From CAIWHR01 sp039931775 (GTDB lineage: Bacteria; Pseudomonadota; Gammaproteobacteria; Burkholderiales; Casimicrobiaceae), in the NCBI GenBank assembly GCA_039931775.1, contig JBDTRG010000098.1, positions 18,816-82,815 of the forward strand: 64,000 nucleotides of DNA. The letters are read 5' to 3'. The notes beneath the pieces are model-generated. The model was not told where the DNA came from, searched no databases, and saw only the letters and a list, made by a program, of their open reading frames with translations. Below, one piece after another: positions 19,074 to 28,222 of the stretch (position 1 is the first letter of the stretch; each line of letters starts with the position of its first letter). The translations under genes and the position numbers were made by a program.

Positions 19074-20321
19074 CTATTGCGCCGGAGCGACTCGGTCCAG
19101 AAAGCTGGCCAACGATTGCGCGCGGCCACGGCGAGAAGCATCGGCCACGTACTGCGGATCCGGGACTGGCGCCCGCCCCGAACGTATCAATCCGATGAAC
19201 CGATCGAGCGTCTCGGCGATTTCGTCCACCGAGTCGAGGCGCGCGACCATGTCGATTCCGGCGTCGCGCATTACGCCCGCGGTATCGCCGATTGGATCCG
19301 TCAACGCAAGAATCGGCCGTCCCGCGCGGAGGTATTCGTAGACCTTTGCCGGTATCTGGTCGTTGCAATCCGCCGCCTGAAGGACCAGCAGTGCTTCAGC
19401 AGCATGCATCTCCTCCAGCGCAGCGCCGTAGGAAATCGGCGGCATCACCTCGATAAAGGCGTCGACGGAGTTTCGGTGCGCGAGCTCGCGCAGGAACTCG
19501 TCGTGGCCGGCAGCTCGGAACCGGATTAGGAACTCTCCCGGCTTGAGTCGTCGTTGCGCGACCAAACGCGCTATCGCCGCAAAGAGTTGCGTCGGATCGC
19601 GCTCCGACGGATACACGACGCCACTGTGCAGCAGCGTGATGGCATTCCGGTTCAATGGCGCCGCGGTCGTCGGGTCAAATACGATCCCCGCGAAGCTCGC
19701 CTCGTCGAATCCGTTTTCCAGCACGACGATTCGATCGGCGGCGGCCGGATAACGCCGCCGGTACTCGCGCGCCGCCCCCGGGGTCGTGAATATGCTGAGA
19801 TGCGACTTCTGAATGGTCGCCTCCTCGATTTGCTGGAATTTCATCAACGTCGTGGGATGCGGGGGGTACCCGGGCTGTACCATGGGGTCACGAAAGTCGG
19901 CGATCCAGGGTAGCCCGGAGCGCGACGACAATTCGATTCCGATCGCGTGGGCTGTCGCAATCGGATACGTCGACCAGATCGCTTGCGGCTGATATTTGCG
20001 TATCAGCGCGAGGCCCGCGGGTACGGCGCCAAATTTCCACGTCACCCAGCGATCCGGCCGCGCGAGAAATCCGGGATATCGCCCTCGCACCGCCAGGTGC
20101 CGCCCGGTGTCGAGCGCAAAGGCTCGCTTCACGACCGTGCGTCCTGGAATATCACTCAGCAGGTCGTCGCTGATCCGTTCGTAGGCGCGCGGATGTGCCG
20201 TCAGCACGATCGGTTCCCAGCCGAATTCCGGCAGCTGCTGCACAAAGCGAAGCGTGCGCTGGATCCCGCTGCTGCCAGTTTGGGGCGGGAAGTGGTACGC
20301 AATCATCAAGACTTTTTTCAT
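19074..20321 (-). CDS. Glycosyltransferase, GT4-like, with a paralogue at 32528
   Basis: A 415-residue cytoplasmic GT-B-like enzyme opening with KKVLMIAYHFPP and a GSSGIQRT loop. The C-terminal donor-binding region contains PAKVYEYLRAGRPIL, where the glutamate binds the nucleotide sugar. It overlaps hydrolase 1 by four bases (ATGA), which fixes the start. It strongly resembles the protein encoded at 32528-33790 over its whole length (for example STYPIATAH and FADFRDPM-like segments in both), so the two arose by duplication. Donor and acceptor are unknown. Confidence 0.85.
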   Translation of the reverse strand: MKKVLMIAYHFPPQTGSSGIQRTLRFVQQLPEFGWEPIVLTAHPRAYERISDDLLSDIPGRTVVKRAFALDTGRHLAVRGRYPGFLARPDRWVTWKFGAVPAGLALIRKYQPQAIWSTYPIATAHAIGIELSSRSGLPWIADFRDPMVQPGYPPHPTTLMKFQQIEEATIQKSHLSIFTTPGAAREYRRRYPAAADRIVVLENGFDEASFAGIVFDPTTAAPLNRNAITLLHSGVVYPSERDPTQLFAAIARLVAQRRLKPGEFLIRFRAAGHDEFLRELAHRNSVDAFIEVMPPISYGAALEEMHAAEALLVLQAADCNDQIPAKVYEYLRAGRPILALTDPIGDTAGVMRDAGIDMVARLDSVDEIAETLDRFIGLIRSGRAPVPDPQYVADASRRGRAQSLASFLDRVAPAQ

Positions 20322-21187
20322 CGCCGTGCCGCCATGTCTGTCGCGACGAGCAAGCCCAGCGTCGCGACTTCGACCTCCCGCGACCAGGGAGCCGACGAGA
20401 ACGTGTGATCGGCGTCGGGAATGTCGTGACGCCGAATATTGGGTCGCTGCAGCGCGGCGCGCCACATCGCGTCGCCCTGCGTGTACTCCAGAAATTCACT
20501 GGCCGTGAGATCGCGGCCGGAGAGTACCAGCAGCACCTGGCCGGGAAATGATTCCAGTCCAAGTGCCATCCGCCGTTGAAATGCCACCGTCACGCCATCG
20601 CCCCTTCGCCCGCTTCGCGTTGCCACGCGGGCGGCGGCCGCGACCACGTCGCGCAGCGATCTCCCAATATCGACTCCGCCGCCGAAGAGCTTTCCCCAGA
20701 AAGCCTTATCCAGCAGGCGCTTGCCATAGTAGTGCTTGATATGCGTCTTCGCGAACGACGCCTCGGAACGAACCCAAGGATTGAGCAGGACCAGGCCTGC
20801 GACGCGGGCATCCCTGCGGGCGTGGCAGTACATGAGCGCGGCGGATGCGGCGTCACAGAGGCCCCACAGCACGACGCGATCGATGCCAGGGCACTCGGCG
20901 AGCAGTCGTTCGATCGCGGCCGCGATGTCGGCATCGCTTTCCTCGAAAGTCAGCGCGTCGCCCTCAGAATCGCCCATGCCGCGGCTGTCGAAGCGCATCG
21001 CGGGAAAACCGGCGGCCGCCAATGCGCGTCCGAGGAGCACGAACTGCCGGTGACTGCCGGCGCGGTACTGCGGCCCTCCGACGATGACAAGTACGCCGAC
21101 CGGGGCCGGATTTTCGGGTTCCGCCAGCACACCGACCCGCTCCAAGCTGTCGCAAGCGAACGTCAGCGCGCGTTCGGTGAATTTCAT
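20318..21187 (-). CDS. Exosortase A-associated alpha/beta hydrolase 1
   Basis: A 289-residue alpha/beta hydrolase. The nucleophile elbow reads WGLCDAAS, so Cys111 replaces the usual serine, as in dienelactone hydrolases. A GG-containing oxyanion strand (VIVGGPQYRAGSHRQ) and a late DADHTF histidine complete a plausible triad. Family resemblance is to the hydrolase-1 group of exosortase A loci. The ATG at 21187 overlaps the hydrolase 2 stop by four bases. Its substrate is unknown; a thioester or ester on the carrier protein two genes upstream is a reasonable guess. Confidence 0.88.
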   Translation of the reverse strand: MKFTERALTFACDSLERVGVLAEPENPAPVGVLVIVGGPQYRAGSHRQFVLLGRALAAAGFPAMRFDSRGMGDSEGDALTFEESDADIAAAIERLLAECPGIDRVVLWGLCDAASAALMYCHARRDARVAGLVLLNPWVRSEASFAKTHIKHYYGKRLLDKAFWGKLFGGGVDIGRSLRDVVAAAARVATRSGRRGDGVTVAFQRRMALGLESFPGQVLLVLSGRDLTASEFLEYTQGDAMWRAALQRPNIRRHDIPDADHTFSSAPWSREVEVATLGLLVATDMAARR

Positions 21188-22008
21188 GGATGCCATTGCC
21201 GGACAGCCGCGCAGGTGGTGTCGATCAGCGCGACGCATTCGGCAATCTCCTGCGTCTGCCAGAAAGGCAGGCCGACCACCGCGTGCTCGGCCATTTCGTG
21301 GCCCGCGGCAGCCCAGGCCTGCATGCGCAATCGCCCGCCTGGCGAGAGATCGGCCGGAGCGCTGCCGGCGACTTCGATCCACGCGACGCGCGTCGTGCTC
21401 GTGAGCGGCGCGAGCTCCGCGCCAGCAAGGCCCTGCGCCAGGGCCGGCGCCAGCGCGTAGCCTGCAACCTCGACCGTCCTGCCCGCGTCGAGTTCCGCGC
21501 GCAATTCCTTCGTGCCGATGCGCTGTTGCGCGTCCGCGCCGAACTGTTGAGCGACCTTGAGGCGCAGAAACTGCTGCAAATGCTGCGTACCGGAGACCGC
21601 CGGCTGCCACATCAACAGGCTCGGCACGGGATGAATTCGCTGCGCCGCTTCCCTGGCGATCAGGCATCCGGCGCGCAGACCCCAAAGCGCCGGGTCGATA
21701 CCCGTTCGCGTGCGAAGCCAGCCGGCAGCCGCGACGACATCGTCCACCCAGGCCTGCCACGACGCGTCACCGAAATCGCCGGCGCTGTCCCCGCAGCCAT
21801 GGAGGTCGATCTGCAGTACGGCGAATCCCGCCGCCGAAAGCGCGTGCGACTGCAACGCAGCCATGCGGCGCGACTTGTTCATCTCTTCGGCGAACGGGTG
21901 CACGTACACGATGGCGCCGCGACGGGCGTCCGCACCCACGGCCGGATGGAAGAGGCAAAACCGCCCTCCGCCGGCGAGCGGCAGGAAAAATGCTTCGGTC
22001 CCCGGCAC
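21184..22008 (-). CDS. Exosortase A-associated alpha/beta hydrolase 2
   Basis: A 274-residue alpha/beta-hydrolase-fold protein with the family hallmark VHPFAEEMNKSRRM near the N-terminus. The elbow position reads WGLRAGC, so neither Ser nor Cys occupies the nucleophile site, and it may be a non-catalytic partner of hydrolase 1. The start is uncertain. GTG at 22008 places five residues before the conserved FFLP, as seems typical, while a TTG at 22029 would overlap the carrier-protein stop. It is coupled downstream to hydrolase 1 by an ATGA overlap. Confidence 0.85.
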   Translation of the reverse strand: MPGTEAFFLPLAGGGRFCLFHPAVGADARRGAIVYVHPFAEEMNKSRRMAALQSHALSAAGFAVLQIDLHGCGDSAGDFGDASWQAWVDDVVAAAGWLRTRTGIDPALWGLRAGCLIAREAAQRIHPVPSLLMWQPAVSGTQHLQQFLRLKVAQQFGADAQQRIGTKELRAELDAGRTVEVAGYALAPALAQGLAGAELAPLTSTTRVAWIEVAGSAPADLSPGGRLRMQAWAAAGHEMAEHAVVGLPFWQTQEIAECVALIDTTCAAVRQWHP

Positions 22009-22021
22009 AGCGGAAGGGAAA

Positions 22022-22273
22022 TCAGCCAACGAGCTTCGAGTTGACGAAATCGACCAACGACCCGACCGTCGCGAATATCGACCCATCGATCTCGTCATCG
22101 TCGACGGAGAATCCGAAGCGCTCCTCTAGCGTCGTGATCACGGTGACCACGGCCATCGAATCGAGTTCGGGAACCGCCCCCAGCAGCGGGGATGCGGCAC
22201 CCAGGCGCGCGCCGGCACCCTGCAGACTCAGGGTCTCTCGCAGAATTTTCACCACTTCAGCGCCCGTATCCAA
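22022..22273 (-). CDS. Acyl carrier protein of the exosortase locus
   Basis: An 83-residue carrier protein. Ser39 in the ELDSMAVV motif is the 4'-phosphopantetheine attachment site, and the acidic helix DDDEIDG follows it. The start is a TTG at 22273 preceded by GGGGA with a six-base gap; a long open frame runs further upstream but has no relevant homology. It is the first gene of the minus-strand run with hydrolases 2 and 1, and divergent from the aminotransferase. The nearby acyl-CoA ligase and decarboxylase suggest it carries an acyl or aminoacyl group used to decorate the polymer. Confidence 0.85.
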   Translation of the reverse strand: MDTGAEVVKILRETLSLQGAGARLGAASPLLGAVPELDSMAVVTVITTLEERFGFSVDDDEIDGSIFATVGSLVDFVNSKLVG

Positions 22274-22387
22274 TTCGCGTCCCCATTTGTCGACCACAGG
22301 TTTGCAGGCATTTCGGGCGGCCCGGCGCGGGTTGCGATATCCGGTACCATCGCGAGGCTGCCCTTCCGGCCGCAAGTATATCGACCC

Positions 22388-22403
22388 TGGCTCGGGTCTT
22401 GCA
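22388..22403 (+). promoter_or_regulatory. Sigma-54 promoter upstream of the DegT-type aminotransferase gene
   Basis: TGGCTCGGGTCTTGCA has GG and GC ten bases apart and matches the -24/-12 consensus at all but one specified position. Predicted transcription starts near 22414, 55-70 bases before the aminotransferase start. A second, weaker GG-N10-GC match lies at 22439-22455. The gap is shared with the divergent carrier-protein gene, for which no comparable promoter was found. Confidence 0.65.
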
Positions 22404-22468
22404 CCGCGACGCGTGGCCGCGCGCTCCGGACACGGGCCGGGAACGCAATTTGCTTCGTCCGTTACCTC

Positions 22469-23707
22469 ATGCGAACCTCGATGTCCGCTCTGCCTCTGGA
22501 TGGTTCGATAAACGAAAGCGTCGCCTCGCGCCTTGGACTCCCGCGACTGCCCGTTTTCGGGTGGTCCACCTTCGCGGCCGCGAAGGAGGCGAATCTCCCG
22601 TGCATTCTGGACCAGCCGAACAAGGTGTACACGAGCAGCGGCCGCGCCGCAATCGCCGTGGCGCTCCGCGATCTCGGGGTCGGCCGTGGCGATTCGGTGC
22701 TGGTCCCGACCTACCACTGCCCGACGATGATTGCCCCGATCGTTTCCGTCGGCGCGCGTCCGCTGTTCTTTCCCCTCGATGCGGCCGGAACGCCGCGAAT
22801 CGACGTGCTCGCGACCCTCGACTTGTCGAATGTGCGCGCGATGATCGCGGCGCACTATTTCGGCATTCCGCAGCCGATGGCCCGCATTCGCAAATTCTGC
22901 GACGACAGAAACGTCGCGCTGATCGAGGACTGCGCGCACGCGATGTTCGGCCAGGCGGAAGGACGGCCGATCGGAACCTGGGGCGATTACGCAATCGCGA
23001 GCCTCACAAAATTCCTGCCGACCACCGACGGCGGGTGTCTGATCTTCGCGCGACGGCCCGCAAATCCGCCGCAGTTGCGGCAGCGATCGATGACCGACGA
23101 GCTGCGAATCGCCGCTAATTCCCTCGAGATCGGAGCACGGCACGGCGGACTCCGCGGAGTCAATCGGCCGCTGGCCTCGGCGTTCGCGTTTGCTGCTCGC
23201 CTCCGGGGTGGAAACCCCCTGCCGGCCGCGCCTGTTGAATACGCGACGGATCGGCCGCGCGCCGCGGCGCAGCTTCTCGCCGAGTTCGCACCGGAAGGGC
23301 CGGTCTGGCAAAGCGCGTCGGCGTGGTCCCGATGGATCGCCGGCGCCGCCCATCGGCAGCGGATCGTCGCGACCCGCCGGCGCAACTACCTGCATCTCGC
23401 CGCGCTCCTGGCCAACCTTCCGGGGACCCGCGTGTTGCGGCCGGACCTTCCGGAGTTCGCGGCGCCGTACGTCTTTCCCCTGTGGGTGGACGCACCGGCG
23501 CGCATTTATCAGCGGGTGCGCAATGCCGGCATTCCCGTGTTCCGATGGGATGACGTCTGGCAGGGTGTTCCGATGATCGCCGGAGACTGTGGGTCGGACT
23601 GGTCGGTCCATCTTTTCCAGCTTGGATGTCACCAGGATCTTCGTCTGGACGACCTTGCGCGCATGGCCGATACTCTGCGCGACATCCTTGCCGCAGCGGA
23701 AACATGA
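22469..23707 (+). CDS. DegT/DnrJ/EryC1-type PLP aminotransferase
   Basis: A 412-residue fold-type I PLP enzyme. Lys181 in IASLTKFLP is the expected Schiff-base lysine, Asp154 in EDCAHA binds the PLP nitrogen, and PTYHCPTM matches the family's substrate loop. Such enzymes aminate keto-sugar nucleotides or related metabolites. The N-terminus is uncertain, since ATG at 22481 would shorten it by four residues. A sigma-54-type promoter precedes it. The FemAB-like gene follows after about 170 bases, and the exact amino acceptor is unknown. Confidence 0.82.
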   Translation: MRTSMSALPLDGSINESVASRLGLPRLPVFGWSTFAAAKEANLPCILDQPNKVYTSSGRAAIAVALRDLGVGRGDSVLVPTYHCPTMIAPIVSVGARPLFFPLDAAGTPRIDVLATLDLSNVRAMIAAHYFGIPQPMARIRKFCDDRNVALIEDCAHAMFGQAEGRPIGTWGDYAIASLTKFLPTTDGGCLIFARRPANPPQLRQRSMTDELRIAANSLEIGARHGGLRGVNRPLASAFAFAARLRGGNPLPAAPVEYATDRPRAAAQLLAEFAPEGPVWQSASAWSRWIAGAAHRQRIVATRRRNYLHLAALLANLPGTRVLRPDLPEFAAPYVFPLWVDAPARIYQRVRNAGIPVFRWDDVWQGVPMIAGDCGSDWSVHLFQLGCHQDLRLDDLARMADTLRDILAAAET

Positions 23708-23779
23708 ACATCGAGCGCGTTGTCGTAGCGTCACGAACCCGGGTTCCCAAGGGAGGCAACAATTCCCGACGGACAGGCG

Positions 23780-23796
23780 TTGGCTTTTCGATCGCT
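23780..23796 (+). promoter_or_regulatory. Possible weak sigma-54 promoter
   Basis: TTGGCTTTTCGATCGCTT has the correct ten-base GG to GC spacing but departs from consensus in both halves. It lies 80-100 bases before the first FemAB-like gene. The same gap holds a 12-base perfect palindrome, GAACCCGGGTTC at 23735-23746. It is listed as a candidate only. Confidence 0.3.
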
Positions 23797-23878
23797 TCGG
23801 CGCCCGGCGCCATCGACCCGCGTGCATACATCCGGTCCAGGGATGGCGAATACACAGCGCGATGCATGGGGCGCCGCC

Positions 23879-24931
23879 ATGGATAGCGTTCGCTGGACGT
23901 TTCAACCGGCCGGACACCTCGACGAGTCCGGGACGATCTGGGACGAATTCAATGATCGAACGCTGCGACTGCCGCTGCTTTCCGCGGCGTTCGTCCGGAC
24001 GGGATTGCTGCATTTCGGCAATGGTTCGGAGCAGTTGGCCATCGCCTCGGATGATCAAGGGATCGCGGCGGCGTGCGTCGTGGCGATGCATGGCGCGACG
24101 GCCATTTCAACGTTTCAACCGTCGCAGTTCCCGGTCGGTCCATGGCTGCAACGACCGGACCTTGCTGTCGCGGATCTCGCCGGATCCTTGATACAGGACT
24201 TGCCCGGGACGATCGTCCTCGCATCGTTGACCCAGCTCGATCCGTTGTTGATTCCGCGTCCTGCGGACGGCCCATTGCTGGGGACGCTTCCGTTCATTTC
24301 GACAGGGACGATCGCGCTGCCCGCGACGCTCGACGAGTACATCGCCGGTCGTAGCGAGAACCTGCGCGCCAATCTCCGGCGGCGACAACGAAAGATCGAG
24401 CGCGAGCACGGGCCTGTGTCGCTGCAGGTCATTTCCAGGGCGGAAGACGTTGCGGCGGGCATCGATCGGTATTCCGACCTCGAGAGCGCCGGCTGGAAAG
24501 CAAGGCTCGGTACCGCGCTCGCCCGCGGCAACGTGCAATGGCGGTTCTATATGGAAGCGATGCAAACCTTCTGCCGGATCGGGCAGGGCCGCATCTATGT
24601 GCTTCGATTCGGCGACTCGGTGGCTGCCGCGTCGCTGGTCGTCGTCGCGCGGGAAACCGTCTACCTCCTGAAGACGACGCACAACGAAGGGCTGCGCAGC
24701 GTGGCGCCCGGCATGATTCTCCGGCAGCACCTGATCGCATCGCTATACGCCGACGAGTCCGGCGTGCGCAGGGTCGAGATCTACGGATCCGTCAACGAAG
24801 CGCAGCGTCCGTGGCTGACCGGGACGCGCGAAATGTACCACGCCAACTTCTATCGCGGCCCGGTCCTCGCCGCGCTGCACACGCTGTCGCGCCGGATCAT
24901 GCGGCCGTTCCGGGGCGTCGGCCTCGGCTGA
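23879..24931 (+). CDS. FemAB/GNAT-type acyltransferase, paralogue A
   Basis: A 350-residue protein of the acyl-CoA N-acyltransferase superfamily, double-domain FemAB-like type. A basic helix ENLRANLRRRQRK precedes the second domain, where SAGWKAR and VYLLKTTHNE mark the family. The ATG at 23879 was chosen because the convergent paralogue at 24980-26044 begins at the equivalent residue. Members transfer aminoacyl or acyl groups to sugars or peptides. The two genes face each other tail to tail with 48 bases between, and both differ from the exosortase-associated FemAB at 53618. Confidence 0.78.
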   Translation: MDSVRWTFQPAGHLDESGTIWDEFNDRTLRLPLLSAAFVRTGLLHFGNGSEQLAIASDDQGIAAACVVAMHGATAISTFQPSQFPVGPWLQRPDLAVADLAGSLIQDLPGTIVLASLTQLDPLLIPRPADGPLLGTLPFISTGTIALPATLDEYIAGRSENLRANLRRRQRKIEREHGPVSLQVISRAEDVAAGIDRYSDLESAGWKARLGTALARGNVQWRFYMEAMQTFCRIGQGRIYVLRFGDSVAAASLVVVARETVYLLKTTHNEGLRSVAPGMILRQHLIASLYADESGVRRVEIYGSVNEAQRPWLTGTREMYHANFYRGPVLAALHTLSRRIMRPFRGVGLG

Positions 24932-24979
24932 TCGAAGTCCCGGGCGTTGGTAGGTGGGGCAGGCGAAACGCTTGCGGAA

Positions 24980-26044
24980 CTACGAGCCGGCCGTCGGAGT
25001 GCCTGCGACCGATTCGCCCGGGGACGCCTTGCTCTTGACTTGACCCAACGCGATGCGCAGTCGCTTCAGGACGGGCCAGCGATACCGGTTGAGGTGGTAC
25101 AACGTCCGCAGTTCATTGGTCCAGCGTAGGTGCCACTCCATCACTTTGCCGAAGAACTCGACGCGTTTCATGCGCCCTTCATCGAAGATCGACCGAAATA
25201 TTTCGTGCCGCATCAGCGTCGCCGGCGACACCACCTTCACCGTCTCGTCATAGGTGGTCTTCAGCACGACAAGCACGCCCGCGCTTTCGAGGCACAGGTC
25301 CATCGCGACCACGCGATCGCCGAAATAGTACCGATAGATGCGGCCGGAACGAAGCGAGCAGAAGGATTCGAACACGCTGCGGTAGAAGCGCCCCTGATCG
25401 TTCTGCAGCGCGACGGCCGTGCCCTCCTGGGCCTTCCAACCCGAGCTCTCGAGGCGACCGTAATCGGCAATCGCGCCAGCGACGGCCTGGGCGGAATCGA
25501 CCACGTCCAGGCGCAGCGTCGTCCCCCCGTCAGCGAGTTTGGCCCGCTGCCGCTTCACGTTGTGACGCAGGTTCTTGCCGCGCGTCGCCCAGTATTCTTC
25601 GAAGGTGCCGGTCACCGCGACCTGCGCGGTCTCGATGTAATCGATCGTTTCGAGCACCGCGGATTCCTGCGGGCGTTCGACGATCGACGGGTCCTGCTGC
25701 GTCAGCGCAACCGCGACCGGCACCCCCGGCAACGCGCCGAGGAGACTGTCGAGCAGGTCGTCCACCGGCATGCCGGGCCGCTTCAGGAACGCGCCGAGCG
25801 GCATCTGCGATGGCTGAAAGGTTTCCCAGAACCCGGCGCGACGCTGCCTGAACACGCCCATAGCGGACCAATCCTGATCGGTACCGAAAGCCGCGACGAA
25901 CTCGGTTCCTGTGCCGAATTCGCGCAACGCCGGAACGACGAATTCCGATTGCAGGAACGGCAGGTTCCCCGATGCCGCATTGAGCGCGTTCCATCGGGGC
26001 GCCAATCGGTCGAACTCGCGTATCGGATGGACGCGCCAGCGCAT
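24980..26044 (-). CDS. FemAB/GNAT-type acyltransferase, paralogue B
   Basis: A 354-residue relative of the convergent gene. Shared segments include TFQPSQ, LTQ-DP, KNLRHN/ENLRAN, LESSGWKA/LESAGWKA and VVLKTTYDE/VYLLKTTHNE, so the proteins align end to end at moderate identity. Catalysis is presumably acyl transfer to an amino sugar or peptide amine in the cytoplasm. A 450-base gap upstream separates it from the ligase, and no promoter for this gene was recognised there. The C-terminal 25 residues are polar and appear unique. Confidence 0.78.
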   Translation of the reverse strand: MRWRVHPIREFDRLAPRWNALNAASGNLPFLQSEFVVPALREFGTGTEFVAAFGTDQDWSAMGVFRQRRAGFWETFQPSQMPLGAFLKRPGMPVDDLLDSLLGALPGVPVAVALTQQDPSIVERPQESAVLETIDYIETAQVAVTGTFEEYWATRGKNLRHNVKRQRAKLADGGTTLRLDVVDSAQAVAGAIADYGRLESSGWKAQEGTAVALQNDQGRFYRSVFESFCSLRSGRIYRYYFGDRVVAMDLCLESAGVLVVLKTTYDETVKVVSPATLMRHEIFRSIFDEGRMKRVEFFGKVMEWHLRWTNELRTLYHLNRYRWPVLKRLRIALGQVKSKASPGESVAGTPTAGS

Positions 26045-26374
26045 GACGACTCTGCTCCCAGGCTGTGTCGAGGCTCATGATCACCGACGCGTGCAAGCGC
26101 CGCTGGCGCGGGTCACACAGGGGCAGACCGCAATGGAATCCCATGCGACGAATCGGCAACTCCCCGGGAGCGGTCGGGTTTCGACAACCCGTCCCAAACC
26201 AGTACACTGCCAGGCAAGGTGCTCTCGAGCCAACGGGCATTATCGCATCTGGCACGGTCTTTCCCGGGGACTTTGTGCGACGGTCGGCGACATCCGGGCG
26301 AGGGCCGGGGCCTGCCCGGCGCGGCACGCACAACGCGTCCGGCGATGGGCGCTTGATACTTCATCTGCGCATCA

Positions 26375-26393
26375 TGGCCCAATCCTTGCTTTT
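26375..26393 (+). promoter_or_regulatory. Sigma-54 promoter upstream of the acyl-CoA ligase gene
   Basis: TGGCCCAATCCTTGCTTTT has GG and GC ten bases apart, a perfect TTGCTTTT -12 half and a -24 half with one clear mismatch. Transcription would begin near 26400, about 110 bases before the ligase start. The gene-free gap 26045-26512 also holds a hairpin, CGGGTT/AACCCG at 26175-26191. It also has a near miss at about 26250 with a perfect TGGCACG but CC instead of GC at -12. Confidence 0.6.
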
Positions 26394-26512
26394 CCTACCT
26401 TCCGCACCCGCCAAGATGCGTCGCCCGCCGCGCCATGCGACCCATCGCCGGCTCCTGCCGCAATCGTGACAACGAAATCGATGACTCGAATTCCCGAATG
26501 GCCGCATCGCCG

Positions 26513-28114
26513 ATGAGCCGAGAAGCCACGCTCCTGCACGAATTGATTGCCGTCGCCGCGGGTCGGGCGCCGCACTGCATTGCGCTGACGTTCGGGGGCA
26601 TCGGATCGACGTATGCGTCGCTCGCCACGGACGTAGCCCGGTTCGCCGGTGGCCTGATGGCTCTCGGGATCGAACGTTCCGAGCGGGTCGGCATCTACCT
26701 CGACAAGCGGCCCGAAACCGTCGTCGCCGCGTTCGGATCGGCCGCAGCCGGCGCGGTGTTCGTCCCCCTCAACCCGCTCCTGAAGCCGGCCCAGGTCGGC
26801 TACATCATGCGCGACTGCAACGTCCGCGTGCTCGTCACCTCGCCGGAGCGCCGCGCCGCGCTCGGGGCCACTTTGGGCGAATGCCCGGATTTGCGCGACG
26901 TCGTCGTCACGTCTGCGTCGGTACCCAAGGATCCGTCCTCGTCGGGGCCGCCCTGCCACCGGTGGGACTCGCTGTCGGACGCACCCGACCGACCCGCGCA
27001 TCGAGTGATCGACGCCGACATGGCGGCGATCCTCTACACGTCCGGGAGCACCGGCAATCCGAAAGGCGTCGTGCTTTCGCATCGCAACATGGTGGCGGGC
27101 GCCAAGAGCGTCGCGTCGTACCTCGAAAACAGCCCCGACGACACGCTGCTCGCCGCGCTGCCGCTATCGTTCGATGCCGGATTCAGCCAGCTCACGACGG
27201 CATTCCATGCCGGCGCGCGGGTCGTCCTGATCAACTACCTGCTGCCGCGCGACGTCGTCAATGCGCTCGTCGCCGAACGCGTCACCGGGTTGACGGCCGT
27301 GCCGCCGCTCTACATCCAGCTGACGCAGCTCGACTGGCCGGAATCCATCGCCGGGCACCTGCGCTACTTCGCCAATACGGGGGGACGGATGCCGCTCGAA
27401 ACGCTGAACGCGCTGAGGCAGAGGCTCCCACGGACGAAGCCGTACCTGATGTACGGGCTCACCGAAGCTTTCCGTTCCACCTATCTCCCACCGGAGGAAG
27501 TCGACCGCCGCCCCGACTCCATCGGCAAGGCCATTCCGAATGCTGAGATCCTCGTGCTGCGCGACGACGGCTCGCGCTGCGCCGTCGACGAACCCGGCGA
27601 GCTCGTGCACCGCGGTGCGCTGGTCGCGATGGGATATTGGAACGACGTCGAGAAGACCGCGCAACGATACAAGCCGCTGCCGGGTCGCGAATCCGGGCTC
27701 GTCGTTCCCGAGTTGGCGGTGTTTTCCGGCGATACGGTGCGCCGGGACGAGGATGGATTTCTCTATTTCATCGGCCGGCGCGACGAGATGATCAAAACGT
27801 CCGGCTATCGCGTGAGCCCCACCGAGATCGAGGAAGTCGTCTATGGCACGCAGCTCGTAGGCGAGGTTGCGGCCTTCGGCGTCCCGCACCCCGCGCTGGG
27901 ACAGGCGGTCGTCGTCGTGGTGACGCCCAAGGGCCCGGATTCGCTCGATGAAGCGGCGCTTCTCGCAGCGTGCCGCGCCCGCCTGCCTGCGTTCATGGTG
28001 CCCGCAAGGATCGAGATCCGTCCTGGACCGCTGCCGCGCAACCCCAACGGGAAGATCGATCGCAAGAACATCGGCGCCGGCTTCGCGGACCTCTTTGAAA
28101 AGCCGAATGGGTAG
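26513..28114 (+). CDS. Exosortase A-associated acyl-CoA ligase (AMP-forming)
   Basis: A 533-residue adenylate-forming enzyme. The P-loop-like YTSGSTGNPKG, the YGLTEAFRST core motif, the GRRDEMIKTSGYRVSP hinge and the C-terminal lysine in NGKIDRK are all present. It matches the ligase group found next to the PLP decarboxylase in exosortase A loci and probably activates a carboxylic acid for transfer to CoA or to the locus carrier protein. The ATG at 26513 leads straight into REATLLHEL; an ATG at 26498 adds five residues. The decarboxylase follows on the same strand after 108 bases. Confidence 0.9.
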   Translation: MSREATLLHELIAVAAGRAPHCIALTFGGIGSTYASLATDVARFAGGLMALGIERSERVGIYLDKRPETVVAAFGSAAAGAVFVPLNPLLKPAQVGYIMRDCNVRVLVTSPERRAALGATLGECPDLRDVVVTSASVPKDPSSSGPPCHRWDSLSDAPDRPAHRVIDADMAAILYTSGSTGNPKGVVLSHRNMVAGAKSVASYLENSPDDTLLAALPLSFDAGFSQLTTAFHAGARVVLINYLLPRDVVNALVAERVTGLTAVPPLYIQLTQLDWPESIAGHLRYFANTGGRMPLETLNALRQRLPRTKPYLMYGLTEAFRSTYLPPEEVDRRPDSIGKAIPNAEILVLRDDGSRCAVDEPGELVHRGALVAMGYWNDVEKTAQRYKPLPGRESGLVVPELAVFSGDTVRRDEDGFLYFIGRRDEMIKTSGYRVSPTEIEEVVYGTQLVGEVAAFGVPHPALGQAVVVVVTPKGPDSLDEAALLAACRARLPAFMVPARIEIRPGPLPRNPNGKIDRKNIGAGFADLFEKPNG

Positions 28115-28222
28115 AATCATCGATGCCACCCACAACCGGGGAGCGTGCGTGATTTCATCGCCGAGGGATTGCGTGCGTCGTGCCCGCATGCTCGCGATGG
28201 CCCGATCTGACCGGGCACCGGC

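Noticed and set aside
22439..22455. Second GG-N10-GC match before the aminotransferase gene
   Set aside because: The -12 half is good but the -24 half has two mismatches, and it sits very close to the start codon. The upstream match at 22388 is better.
22274..24091. Long upstream extension of the carrier-protein frame
   Set aside because: It runs antisense through the aminotransferase gene and shows no carrier or other domain; the TTG at 22273 with a nearby GGGGA gives a normal-length carrier protein.
26249..26265. Sequence with a perfect TGGCACG -24 element
   Set aside because: The -12 position has CC instead of the near-essential GC, so it is treated as a decoy beside the better promoter at 26375.
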